Assembly (NCBI RefSeq): GCF_000143415.4
Contig: NW_003314426.1
Span: 1-64,000 of the forward strand
Reading direction: 5' to 3'
DNA from: Selaginella moellendorffii
Lineage: Eukaryota; Streptophyta; Lycopodiopsida; Selaginellales; Selaginellaceae
DNA length: 64,000 nt
Made by a program: the position numbers and the translations under genes. Below, one piece after another: positions 54,025 to 64,000 of this stretch. A model generated the notes under the pieces. It did not search any database. It saw only the letters and a program-made list of their open reading frames with translations, and was not told the DNA's origin. How positions within the stretch are numbered: the stretch's first letter is position 1; each line of letters opens with the position of its first letter.

Positions 54025-54544
54025 NNNNNNNNNNNNNNNNNNNNNNNNNNNNNNNNNNNNNNNNNNNNNNNNNNNNNNNNNNNNNNNNNNNNNNNNNNNN
54101 NNNNNNNNNNNNNNNNNNNNNNNNNNNNNNNNNNNNNNNNNNNNNNNNNNNNNNNNNNNNNNNNNNNNNNNNNNNNNNNNNNNNNNNNNNNNNNNNNNNN
54201 NNNNNNNNNNNNNNNNNNNNNNNNNNNNNNNNNNNNNNNNNNNNNNNNNNNNNNNNNNNNNNNNNNNNNNNNNNNNNNNNNNNNNNNNNNNNNNNNNNNN
54301 NNNNNNNNNNNNNNNNNNNNNNNNNNNNNNNNNNNNNNNNNNNNNNNNNNNNNNNNNNNNNNNNNNNNNNNNNNNNNNNNNNNNNNNNNNNNNNNNNNNN
54401 NNNNNNNNNNNNNNNNNNNNNNNNNNNNNNNNNNNNNNNNNNNNNNNNNNNNNNNNNNNNNNNNNNNNNNNNNNNNNNNNNNNNNNNNNNNNNNNNNNNN
54501 NNNNNNNNNNNNNNNNNNNNNNNNNNNNNNNNNNNNNNNNNNNN
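54025..54544. other. Assembly gap (520 N)
   Basis: The run of N replaces sequence corresponding to about 32595-33120. Frames across it have no meaning. Confidence 1.
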
Positions 54545-54687
54545 GTTTGGCGTGGTTGACCAACCTGAAACATTATCTAACTTCTTATTAGGTATGTTTA
54601 TTTTTGTTTTACATTTGGCTTAAGTTTAAGCCCAAACTTTGTACTATATTAGCTGGTGGAATATTTTTATGTTAGGCCACCATTATG

Positions 54688-55223
54688 TTGTCATGATGTC
54701 ATTAAGCCCAATACTATTCAACCTTAGGTATTTAAACTAAAGGACACTTAACTCTAAATATTTTGAAACCTTTAATTGATTGAAAAAAAGGGGTACACTT
54801 TTATTCATCCCTTTATATTTAAACTCTATAGATCATCTATTAAGTCATTCCCTTTAGTTATTTATAATTCATTATGTTTCTCTATAAGTTCTTTATAGAT
54901 GCAACTTTCTTGACACTGTACAAGTCAAGCCTAATTGGAATAAATTAGACTTGCTAAATGTTAATCTCAACATATGGTATAATTCCTCTAGCCAACTGAA
55001 AGTCAAACCCAAGATCCCTCTAATACTAAATGTAAGCTCATAAATTTAAACTTTTTGGGAGGTCATCCAACTTAGGTTATTCAAACCCAAGAACATTTAA
55101 CCCCAAGTATTCCAAGACCTCTAACTGATTAAAAAACAGGTTACACTTTTATTTATGGGCCCTTTCCCCTTATATTTGAATATCATATATCATTTCTTGA
55201 GTCATTCCTATTAGTTGTTTACA
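54688..55223 (-). mobile_element. TRIM-like element, second family (duplicate copy)
   Basis: Counterpart of 33457-34011: repeats at about 54688-54866 (5' edge truncated) and 55031-55223, with the same 164-bp type middle. It was carried along by the segmental duplication, not inserted independently. Confidence 0.55.
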
Positions 55224-55442
55224 ATATGTTTCAAGAGATATGGTCATTTTATAATAATTAACTATAGGCTATAAGGTGAAAATCATATGTATTACATATA
55301 TAAAGATGATTTTGTTGTGAAATATATATATAAAAAGATGATCATGCAAAGTAAAAGAGTATCCATAACAATCAAAAGTTGGTAATATACTCATGTTTAC
55401 AATACAAGCAATAGACAAAATATTAGTGTGAAGGGATGGAAT

Positions 55443-55631
55443 TATAAACTTTTAAATTTAAATTTCTTGGGAAGTCATCAAACCTATTACTACTCAACTA
55501 AAAGATATGTATTAAGTATTCCAAAACCCTTAATTGATTGGAAAATAAAATACACTTTTGTTCATAAGCCTTTTCCCTTTGTATTTAAATCTTTACATAT
55601 CATTTCTCAAATTATTCTTTTTGGTTGATTA
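55443..55631 (-). repeat. Solo LTR of the second TRIM family (duplicate copy)
   Basis: Counterpart of 34229-34418, at the same position in the duplicated segment. Confidence 0.6.
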
Positions 55632-56999
55632 CAGAAATATAAAAAACTCTCTTGAGAAAAAGAGAGTTTTAAATTTGTATCCTAAATAACTTGGATAATC
55701 ATAAAGGAATTCAAAGTACTCAACCATATATTATGTGGCATCAGAGTCAACGTTAAGAGTAAAAGAAGAACTAATAGTCAATAAAACACCAGTAATATAA
55801 GCATGATAAGAATCCTTAGTTAAAGACAAAATAGGAGAAGATGATTCATCGATAGTAGTATATACTTGTTGCTGTTATCCACTAGAACTAGTAGCAATAT
55901 AAGCTTAAGGGAGTTGCCATGGATGAAGAATAACATGAGAAATTGAACAAGTATTATTTAGGTATTGATAACAAAATTAAAAAATATGGTTAGAACGATA
56001 ATAAAACCCAGAAGATTGATGATAAAGGCATGCTTATCAACCATAATTATAACAACTATTGCCCAAACCACCATAAGAATGAAATGAATTTTTTAAAAAA
56101 GAGAACCACTTATTTGAAACATGAGCATTAATAGATGGTGACTGAGAGTAAAGTGTCGGGGGAAGCATATTGAACAACAATTCTAATCACAAATTGCAGT
56201 ATGAGCAATCTTAAAATTATAATGATCATTCATCATAAGATTAGTAACCACAATAGAATACTTTAAAGGAAGAGTGTTCAAAAACCAAAGAAAGCAATCC
56301 TCAAGGGTAAGAGTCATATCTCAGCTGTAAGTCTAGTTATATCATATAGCCTTTGTGATATTGCTTGGATCTATAATTCTTAGGTGAAAACTTGATGAAG
56401 TTCTTTGGTGTAGTTTGGATTGCGATTGCGACTAATTGCGCTAGTCTGCTGTTGTAGTTGCAAAATGACAAAGGGCTTTTGATGTCGTTGATCTTGTGTT
56501 GGTACAGTAATTCTTGCCCTAGAACAAAATACCAAACACAAGAATCAATTAAAAACTAACTTGAGATCTTCAATGCTCAAGAAGGCTCATGCAAATGGTT
56601 GTGAGTAAGGATAGGCTTGATATTACTAGAATACTCCAAGTCGTGAGAAAATGGATGTGCATTAGTCATAAACTGGAATACAATAGAGAAGTGCTAACTC
56701 TCCCCCTTAATTACTCTTACATGGTGGCAACTGCCACTTCTTCATGAGTCATGACTGTCAACTACGAAGCTCTACACTTTTTTTAGCGAGCTGGTCATTG
56801 ATGCATTGTGTTTCTGCACATACTGTCCTCTAGGACATAACTCTAGAGTTAGGATTTTGCTCTTTGCAATGGAGTGTCAAGTTTGAGTCCTTGTGGTAGC
56901 TTTCTTGAGTTTTTTCTTTGTTGGTGTGGTAGTGTTGGAGAAGCTTGCTTCGTGTTAGTCTTTGGCATGTTTGTTAATGAGTCTTAAGAGATTTGTTAG
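55632..56999. other. AT-rich stretch, no gene recognised
   Basis: Duplicate of 34419-35729. It probably includes the 3' non-coding end of the old minus-strand gypsy; no LTR ends were found. Confidence 0.45.
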
Positions 57000-58839
57000 T
57001 ATCTAAGTCTTGTTTTTGGTCAAAGTTCTTCAAATTATTATTTTTCTTCATGTTGTTTTCTTGAATTTGATTTTTCAGAGTTTTTTCTTGTGTTGGATTT
57101 TTGAATTTGAGCTTTGTGTTTTTTTATTGTGTTGAGTTCTTAAACTTTTACTTTGTAAATCTTAAATGTGTTGAAATTTTGAGTTTGAGTCTTTATAGTT
57201 TTGATCTTTTGATCTTCATGCCTGTAGTTCTTCTTGATATTTCATTCTTGATTTTCAAAACTAAAACCTTCGTTTCTTTCAAGATTGTTGTTGATGATGT
57301 TTGAGTCGTATGATTGGTATTTCTTAAGCTTGTTAAGTTTGACGGTTTGGAGATGTTTGTCATTGAATGTTGCGATTGTTCCCATTCTTGGAGCTTTGAA
57401 TTTTTGAATGAAGAATGGTCCTTCCCATCTTGACTTCACTTTCAAGCCGATTTTCTCAATGTTTTTTAGAAACCAAAGTACTTGATCATTGATCTTGAAT
57501 TCTTTATTTTTCTTTAATTTTCTCTTTTAGTCATGGTTAGATTTTCTTCAAGCTTTAATGGCTTCGAGTGTCTAAATTGCTTATAGTTTTTCTTTATCAA
57601 GTTTTTCTAGTGTGACTAGTTTTTTTTTAATTGATTCTTCTTGGTTGATCTCGTAGTGTATTGCCATTCACAATGAAGGACGATGTACTTGAGTGGTGTT
57701 AGGGCTTCTAAGTCATAGGCAAGCTTGAATAATGTCGAATTTGTTGAAACCTTGTATGTTGTTCAATATACCCATAAGGTATTGTAAATATGATTGTCCC
57801 AATCTTTCTAATTTATTTTTATGATTTTCTTGAGGATGTTCTTAAGTGTCTTGTTTGTCAACTCTGTTTAACCGTTGCCTTGAGGGTAGTATAGTGTTAA
57901 AGCCTTATGCTTGTTTCTCTTGAAACTTGTTATGAGTAGTCCAAAGAAGTCAAGTCTCTATTGTTAAAATGGTTCCAGTGATGTTGTTAGATGAAGCTCT
58001 TGAGTTTGTTTCTTTGATGTGTACTTGGTTTGTTGACAAATGTTGCATTCTCGACAAAATTTTACTAAGTTATGCCAAAGTGTTAGCCACCAGAGTCCTA
58101 CTTGCAAAATCTTGTGAGCTGTGATTTCTTCTATGAAGTGGCCTCTTGCTTGTCCATAGTGGGCTTCTCCGAGTCGATCTTGAGTTCTTCAAGTTGTACA
58201 CATCTTTGTAGCACATTGTCTCGTTCATTTTTGTACAATCTTCCTCCCACGACTGAATACCTTAAGGCAAATTGTTTACGGTGATTAGAGATGGAGTATC
58301 AATTTGGAATTATTGTTGTTATGAGGTAGTAGTAGATGTCATTCGTCCATGTTGATGATGTGTGGATGCAAAGTATGTTGGAGTCAGGAAAGTCGTCCAT
58401 ATTATATTTTAGTTGTTCACTAGTTGTAATGTAGCTAAGGTGGTTGGTTTATACATGTTGTTTGCCAGGTTTGTGAATAATCTTGAAGTTGTATGCTTGA
58501 AGTAATAAGAACCATCAGGCAATTCTACCGGTGAAGATGGTTTTGTTGAGGAGATGTAAAAGTGCTTTGTAGTTAACAATGATCTTGACTTTGGTGTCGA
58601 GTAGGTAGTGTCAAAACTTTTATAGTGCATAGACCATTGCTAAAACTTCTTTTTTAGTGGTGGTGTAGTTCATCTCAACTGAGTTGAGTCTTCAACTCGC
58701 ATAGTAAATTGGTCGGTCTTTGAGGTTTTATTGTTGTTGAGAAAGTATTGCTCTGATGGCATAATCAAAGGTGTCAATGTGTATTGAAGTCTTTGTCCCA
58801 GTTTGGTTGGGTGAGTATTGGAGCCCTTGTTAAGGAATT
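57000..58839 (-). pseudogene. Old minus-strand gypsy pol relic, copy 2 (fuller)
   Basis: From 58700 backward the minus strand reads NYTTTKKEVLAMVYAL, then NYKALLHLLNKTIFTGRIA and YNFKIIHKPGKQHV, the RNase H and connection region of Ty3/gypsy. Around 58085-58025 CRECNICQQTKYTS is the zinc-finger end of integrase, near 57840 NKTLKNILKKI fits the catalytic-Glu helix region, and 57445-57330 KVKSRWEGPFFIQKFK is the integrase C-terminal domain. Many stops. It is broken at 58839 by the chromodomain gypsy. Confidence 0.75.
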
Positions 58840-59226
58840 TGTTAGGAACCCCCCAATTCTTGCCACATTCCTGACTCTCGCCAGATTCTTGACCCACAGA
58901 CCACATTCCTGACTCTCAAGACACGACCACATTCCTGACTCTTAAGACACTTCCCTATTCCTGACTCTTTGATTTCCTGTATGATTCTTGATTCTCGAAC
59001 CACATTGCTGATGATGATGTGGCACCTCCTCGACCTCAGTTATATTTAGATTGTCCTCGATCCAAGAGTGCTGAAGCTTCATCAACCTATAGTATATATA
59101 GGTTAGCCTTGTTCCATTTCTTCACAATCTGAATCAACACTAGTCTAAGGCTTTTTCTTTGTCTCCACTAGCTTTTCTCTTTGTCTTTTGCATTTTCCAG
59201 TCCTGATCTTATTAGGGGTCTTGACA
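58840..59226 (+). repeat. 5' LTR of chromodomain gypsy, copy 2
   Basis: 387 bp, TGTTAGG...TTGACA. It has at least four TTCCTGACTC units (58869-58971) and the TATA near-palindrome at about 59087-59102. Confidence 0.92.
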
Positions 59227-59320
59227 GTTTGATTCAAATTGTGCTTTCTGCTTTTGCTTTAGCTCATTTTGATTGTTTGATTGCATTTGACTTTTTCCCC
59301 CTTTTCTTTCTTCTTTGCTG

Positions 59321-60215
59321 ATGGAGTCTCCAAGCCATCTTGATTTCTTTGTTAAAGTCCTTGCAAAAATCCAGTATGAGAATACCGAGCTGAAGGCGGC
59401 CCTTCTTCACATGCAACAGAAGCTTGCTTCACTTTCGGCTCAAGGATCAAGCAGAGTTCTTGAACCGAAGATGAGTTTCCCAGTGAAGTTCTCAGGCAGG
59501 CGTTCAGAGCTTCGCGGATTCCTAAACCAGATGCAGTTGATCTTCGCACTTCAACATCAGCGGTACCCCACTCCTGAGTCTCAAATTGGCGCGATTGGGA
59601 CATTGCTCAAAGGTGCATCTTTGTCATGGTTTTCTCCTCTCCTGGAGAAGAGCATGAAAGGGGTCGTGGTTCTGGAGCTGATGGATCTTCAGTTGTTCAA
59701 AGAGGATCTTGAAGCATGTTTTGGTGAGATAGATCGGGTTTGGGCTGCCACCACAAAGATGAGATGTCTCTCTCAGGGGTTTCGTCTTGCCTCAATCTAT
59801 GCTACGGAGTTCCAACTCCTTGCCTTGGATACTCAATGGAATGAGCGGGCCTTGATTGATCAATTTCGTTTTGGCCTCAACAACAGTGTCAAGGATTTGT
59901 TGCTCACCATGGAGGATCCCACAAACCTGTCAGATGCCATCAACAAAGCTATTTGATGCGACAATCATCTCTTTGAACGTTGTTGGGAAAGTCACCACAC
60001 CACCATTTTCCCGTCCCAGACTCAGGAATCCCAGCTTGAGTCTTTGGGGCATACTCTTGAACCTACTACTCCGGTCCTAATGGATATTTCTGGTACTCCC
60101 CGACTCATCAGAGGGAAGCAAAGTCCTGCTGAGAAGCAAAGTCGAGTATCTCAAAATCTTTGCCTCTACTGTGCCGATCCTAATCACTAAGCAGCTGTGT
60201 GTCCTAAGAAGCCTC
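59321..60215 (+). pseudogene. Chromovirus gag (copy 2)
   Basis: From MESPSHLDFF at 59321 a frame is open to 59956 and contains the capsid region (FSGRRSELRGFLNQ, GASLSWFSPLLEK). After a stop at 59954-59956 it continues to the zinc knuckle CLYCADPNH followed by a stop in place of Lys, then AVC (about 60163-60203). An in-frame ATG also lies at 59315. Confidence 0.87.
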
Positions 60216-60298
60216 CCTAATTGCTCGAGTTCACTCTGCCTTAAGGTCCTATTGCAATCGGGAAACGACCCTGTCCAAACAGAGTAGGAGCTGTCTAT

Positions 60299-60703
60299 TT
60301 GAACTCCCCGAATAAAAACAACTTTTCTTCTTTATCAAACTCCTCACCACCTTTCATTAAAGCCACCACCAATTCCTGCAACTTTCGCATCCTATGTCTC
60401 CTTTTTTTCACCGAACAATCAAGACTCAAGGCTCTGGTGCTATTGGATTTGAGTGTAACTTCTTGCTTCATGGACACGAACTTTGCTACCCGACATCATG
60501 TTCCTCTTTCTCCTACCATATGGGATATGAGGGTTGAAGGCATTGGCAGGCAATTTGTGTCTCCATCTTTTGGACTTAGGGAAACATTGCCCGTTCGAGT
60601 ACATATTGGGTCCACCGTCACTGATATTGCCTTCAACATCATCAACAACAACTCTTCCTCTGTGGTGCTCGGCCTTCCTTGGTTCCAACTGCACCAGCCT
60701 TAG
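60299..60703 (+). pseudogene. Chromovirus protease (copy 2)
   Basis: An open stretch with LLDLSVTSCFMD (about 60440-60475), where the active-site D-x-G reads D-L-S, so the Gly is lost, and a later VVLGLPWF flap-side segment. The mutation alone would probably inactivate it. Confidence 0.82.
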
Positions 60704-60984
60704 ATCTATTGGAAGGAATTATAGCTCGTTTCTCCCACATCAGCATCTCCCATGTCTTCCCCTGTTGTTCATCGAGTCTGAATCAGGAAAAGTTCCCTAA
60801 ACTCAAATTGAGGTTTTGTTCCTAACTCTACAAAGTTTTCACCCTCTTATTTTCCCTCTTTTCCATCTTACATTGAACAGTATCCTTGTCTCATCATTCC
60901 ATTCAGTTATACGCCTCCTCTTATCTCCACAATCACTATGAAAGAACTCCTTCATAGAAAACCTATTTTCCTTTTTGGAATGTG

Positions 60985-62460
60985 TTTGACAAGAAAAAAA
61001 CTAGTGTATTATCTTATGATTGTCCTATTGATTTACAGGAAGGAGCATCACCTTCGTGGGGGCCTATCTACAGACTATCCCCGTCCGAGTTTAAGGCCTT
61101 TGTAAGCAACCAAAGGGAACGATTCGAGACATAGTCCATGGGGTTCAAATATAGAGGGAAAGGGCCCATGAACAACAGTGCACCCCTTTCTCAAATCGGT
61201 TAAGGGTCTTGGGATATTTGGGGTTAAGCGTCATTGGGTTTGAATAGTACTGGGCTAGGTGACCTCCCGGGAAGTCCAAACTTAGGAGTTTACAGCCCTC
61301 AAAGAGTACATGGACGAGAACCTTGCATCGGGGTACATTCAGCATTCACAATCCCTGGCTGGAGCACCTATCTTCTTTGTCAAGAAGAAGCATGGGAGTT
61401 TGTGGTTAGTCATCGACTGAGGTTTGAACAAGGTGACTGTTCGGAACCATTATCTTTGGAACGCCTCGGTGGTGTGCACTTCTTCACCAAGATTCACCTT
61501 TGTGGAGCATACAACCTGATCCAGATCCGGCCTAGCGATGAATGGAAGACTGCATTCTGAACCCGCTATGGCCACTTCGAGTACACGGTCGTGCCCTTTG
61601 GTTTGACAAATGCTCCAGCAGTTTTCCAACATATGGCGAACGACATCTTTCGGGAGTTTCTTGATGTGATGGTGATCGTCTACCTCGACGACATCCTCAT
61701 CTACTCAAAAACTTAGGAGGAGCACGACGAGCATGTGCGCAAGGTGCTAGTGAAGCTGCGGGAACACGACCTATACGCAAAGCTTGAGAAATGTTCCTTC
61801 AATCAGGAGTCTGTGGAGTTCCTTGGGTACATTATCACTCCTGAGGGTATCACGATGGATCCTGCCAAAGTCAAGACTATTCTCGAATGGGAGCCTCCAC
61901 AATCAATGTGAGACATTCAGGTTTTCCTTGGCTTCGCCAATTTTTACCGCAAATTCATTGATCACTACTCCGACATTGTCCTTCCTCTCACGCATCTCAC
62001 TTGCAAGGATGTTCCCTTCTCTTGGTTTGCTGCTGCCCAGTAGGCCTTCGACACACTCAAGGTGGCCTTCAGTTCTGCTCCCGTCTTGATCCACGCTGAT
62101 CCCTCACAACCTTTCTTCATCGAGGCAGATGCCTCCGACTTTGCCATCGGTGTTGTGCTGTCTCAACTCGGAGCAGATCAGCTCCTTGCCATCGTGGATT
62201 CCTTTAGAAAGTGGCATCATTTCTTGGAGGGGGTGAGCCATCAAACAACGTTCTAGATGGATCACAAAAATCTGGAGTACTTTGCCACTTCCCGAGTTTT
62301 GAGCCGTCGTCAGGCAAGGTGGGCACAATTCCTGAGTCAGTTTGACTTTGTTATCAAGTACAAACCTAGAAAGCTTCAGGGCCTTCCTGATGCTCTTTCA
62401 AGGCACTCCTATCTCAGTCTCAGGCTTGGTAATCCTACTTTCGATCAACAAGATTGGTCC
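60985..62460 (+). pseudogene. Chromovirus reverse transcriptase and RNase H (copy 2)
   Basis: After the nested LTR the frame reads LKEYMDENL-type sequence, then [38 protein letters not shown] and the catalytic [10 protein letters not shown] (61678-61707). RNase H follows with [15 protein letters not shown] (62120-62164) and ends [19 protein letters not shown] and GLPDALSR. Stops at 61558, 61714, 61909, 62041 and 62254. This is the part missing from copy 1. Confidence 0.9.
61101..61294 (-). mobile_element. Solo LTR nested in the chromovirus reverse transcriptase
   Basis: 194 bp with TGTAA...TTACA ends, flanked by GCCTT (61096-61100) and GCCCT (61295-61299), a 5-bp target duplication with one change. 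Removing it and one repeat restores the normal RT reading across SEFKALKEY. It belongs to the same family as the repeats at 33457-34011 and 34229-34418. Confidence 0.88.
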
Positions 62461-62476
62461 TGATCAACTTCAAGTT

Positions 62477-63230
62477 ATGGCAATTTCCCTAGCCCCTCAG
62501 GACTCCTCCTTGATGGACGCGATCAGAAATGATCTTCAATCTGATGACCTCGCCAGTGACATTTTCCCCCATCTTTAGGCTGGACATCCAATGACTCCCA
62601 ATTGCCGGCGATTTGACGAATTCGAGTTTTTAGATGGCTTGTTGTACCGTGGGGAGCAGCTTTACATTGCTGAAGGTGATGCTTGAAGGTTGGTCCTGAT
62701 GTCATGCCACGATAGCCCAACTACTAGTCACTTTGGCATTGCAAAAACCTATAAGTTGGTTGCACGGGACTTTTGGTGGCCTCACATGGACAATTACATC
62801 AAAGCTTTTGTTACTTCTTGTGACACTTGTCCCCGGAATAAGGTACCTTGCCACTTTCCTTTAGGTTTGCTTCATTCCTTCCTGGTCCCTTCAAGTCCTT
62901 GGGAATCCATCTCAATGGATTTCTTGAGTGATCTTCTAAGTTCTGGAGGCTTCAACAACATTTTAGTCGTGGTGGATCGCTTCACAAAGATGGCGCACTT
63001 CCTACCGTGTACCAAGGAGCTTTCAGGCGAGGACATGGCAAAACTGGTATTCAAGGAAATTTTCCGACTTCATGGGATTCTTGCAGATGTAGTTTCGGAT
63101 CCGGGACCTCAGTTCATCTCTCATTTCTGGCAACAGTTCCTGCAGCTTCTTGGAGTGAAGGCCAACCTCTCTTCAGCGTATCATCCTCAAACTAATGGAC
63201 AGTCCAAGCGAACAATTTAGACATTGGAAC
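62477..63230 (+). pseudogene. Chromovirus integrase (copy 2)
   Basis: The HHCC finger reads HDSPTTSHF...SCDTCPRNK. The core has MDFLSDL (D) and SDPGPQF (D), with YHPQTNGQ next; the Glu position region reads SKRTI and then a stop, so the catalytic Glu context is damaged compared with copy 1. The frame is open from 62690 to 63220. Confidence 0.88.
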
Positions 63231-63760
63231 AATTCCTGAGGTGTTTCATCAATTATCATCAGGATGACTAGTTCGATATCCTTCCCCTTGTTGAGTTCTC
63301 CTATAACAACTCTGTTCACTCCTCCCTTCAAGTTTCCCCCTTCTTTGTAAACTCTGACTGAAATCCCCAATTTAATCTCTCATCCGAATCCTCTTGTTCA
63401 AATCCTTGCTTTGACACATTTATCTCTAACCTCTAGGAAATCCATAACTCCATCTCCTTCCACCTTCATCGTGCTCAAGAATCTCACAAAACACTCACCA
63501 ATGTCCATCGTCAGGATTGTCCCTCTTACAATATCGGGGATAAAGTCTGGCTCCTTAGGTGAAATATCTCCACCACCATGCTATGTCCCAAACTCGATTT
63601 CAAACGCTTTGGTCCTTTCCTTATCACTGCCATCATTAATCCTGTCATTTATCGCCTTGCACTTCCCTCATATCAAATTCACCCCGTTTTTCACTCCTCT
63701 CTCCTCTCTCCTTATATTCCCAGTCCTATTCCAAATCGGGTCATTCCTCCACCTCCCTAG

Positions 63761-63910
63761 TGCAGCTCGAAGATGGGTCTGAGTACAAGGTTCAGGACAT
63801 CCTTGATTCCAAAATTTCACAGTCTAAACTCTATTATCTGGTAGATTAGAAGGGTTACGGACTTAAGAAATGCACTTGGGAACCTATAGACCACTTAATT
63901 CATTCTCCTG
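63761..63910 (+). pseudogene. Chromodomain at the integrase C terminus (copy 2)
   Basis: The reading VQDILDSK...LYYLVD, stop, KGYGLKKCTWEP fits a chromodomain. One tryptophan of the cage is a stop here, while the TWEP tryptophan is kept. The following text is Ser/His/Pro-rich to the window end. Confidence 0.8.
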
Positions 63911-64000
63911 ACCTTATTCATGACTTTCACTGCCAGTATCCTTCTCATTCTAGTCCTTATTCTTTTCATTCCCCATCTCCCGTCCCTCCCAGGAAGGATC

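Larger units (their letters stand above)
58840..64000 (+). mobile_element. Chromodomain Ty3/gypsy element, copy 2 (runs off the window)
   Basis: Same insertion as 36798-40412, with the same target bases GAATT at 58835-58839, so it was copied with the segment and is not an independent insertion. It keeps most of the internal region: gag, protease, reverse transcriptase, RNase H, integrase and chromodomain, with scattered stops. A solo LTR of another family sits in its reverse transcriptase (61101-61294). The 3' LTR lies beyond 64000. Confidence 0.93.

Overview
The window reads as repeat-rich nuclear DNA of a land plant, most likely a lycophyte such as Selaginella (inference). The reasons are a pentatricopeptide-repeat gene, plant-type 2-oxoglutarate oxygenase and PDR-type ABCG pieces, spliced genes with introns of only about 47-70 bp, chromodomain Ty3/gypsy elements, Mutator-like transposase (MULE) relics and very AT-rich spacers. 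I saw no rRNA or tRNA gene, CRISPR array or operon. Two runs of N (26349-26856 and 54025-54544) are assembly gaps.

The layout is a set of nested duplications. Arm 1 (1 to ~11449) is an inverted copy of arm 2 (~25100 to 33244). Both carry, head to head, a MULE relic and a spliced gene that I read as a ParB-like plus DNA-methyltransferase fusion, with a GC-rich repeat block between them. Arm 1 later received a gypsy element (1366-6360) and a TRIM (7264-7914); both are missing from arm 2, which shows the empty sites. A third, direct copy of the MULE side starts at ~49830. The stretch 27.7-40.4 kb is repeated in direct orientation at 49.8-64.0 kb, including an old minus-strand gypsy split by a younger plus-strand chromodomain gypsy (36798-40412; 58840 to the window end).

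A near-identical block occurs twice in opposite orientations: block A (18955-25100) and block B (41556-48616). Block B is bounded by inverted arms of about 0.7-0.8 kb. It carries an intact six-exon protein kinase gene, a divergently transcribed intact FCP1/SCP-type phosphatase gene, and a chimeric gene joining the front of a PPR protein to the iron-binding part of a 2OG oxygenase. Block A keeps the kinase and phosphatase open but has lost the second iron-binding His of the oxygenase through a 41-nt deletion. Between arm 1 and block A (16.1-18.7 kb) lie a truncated PPR gene, a dead phosphatase copy and an ABCG transporter relic.

The only genes that look functional are the two kinase and two phosphatase copies, and possibly the block B PPR-oxygenase chimera and the short PPR gene. 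The rest is transposon sequence or decayed genes. The most interesting item is the ParB-like/methyltransferase gene at 10750-14290, a prokaryote- or phage-like domain pairing in an intron-bearing plant gene lying next to a transposase in all three copies.
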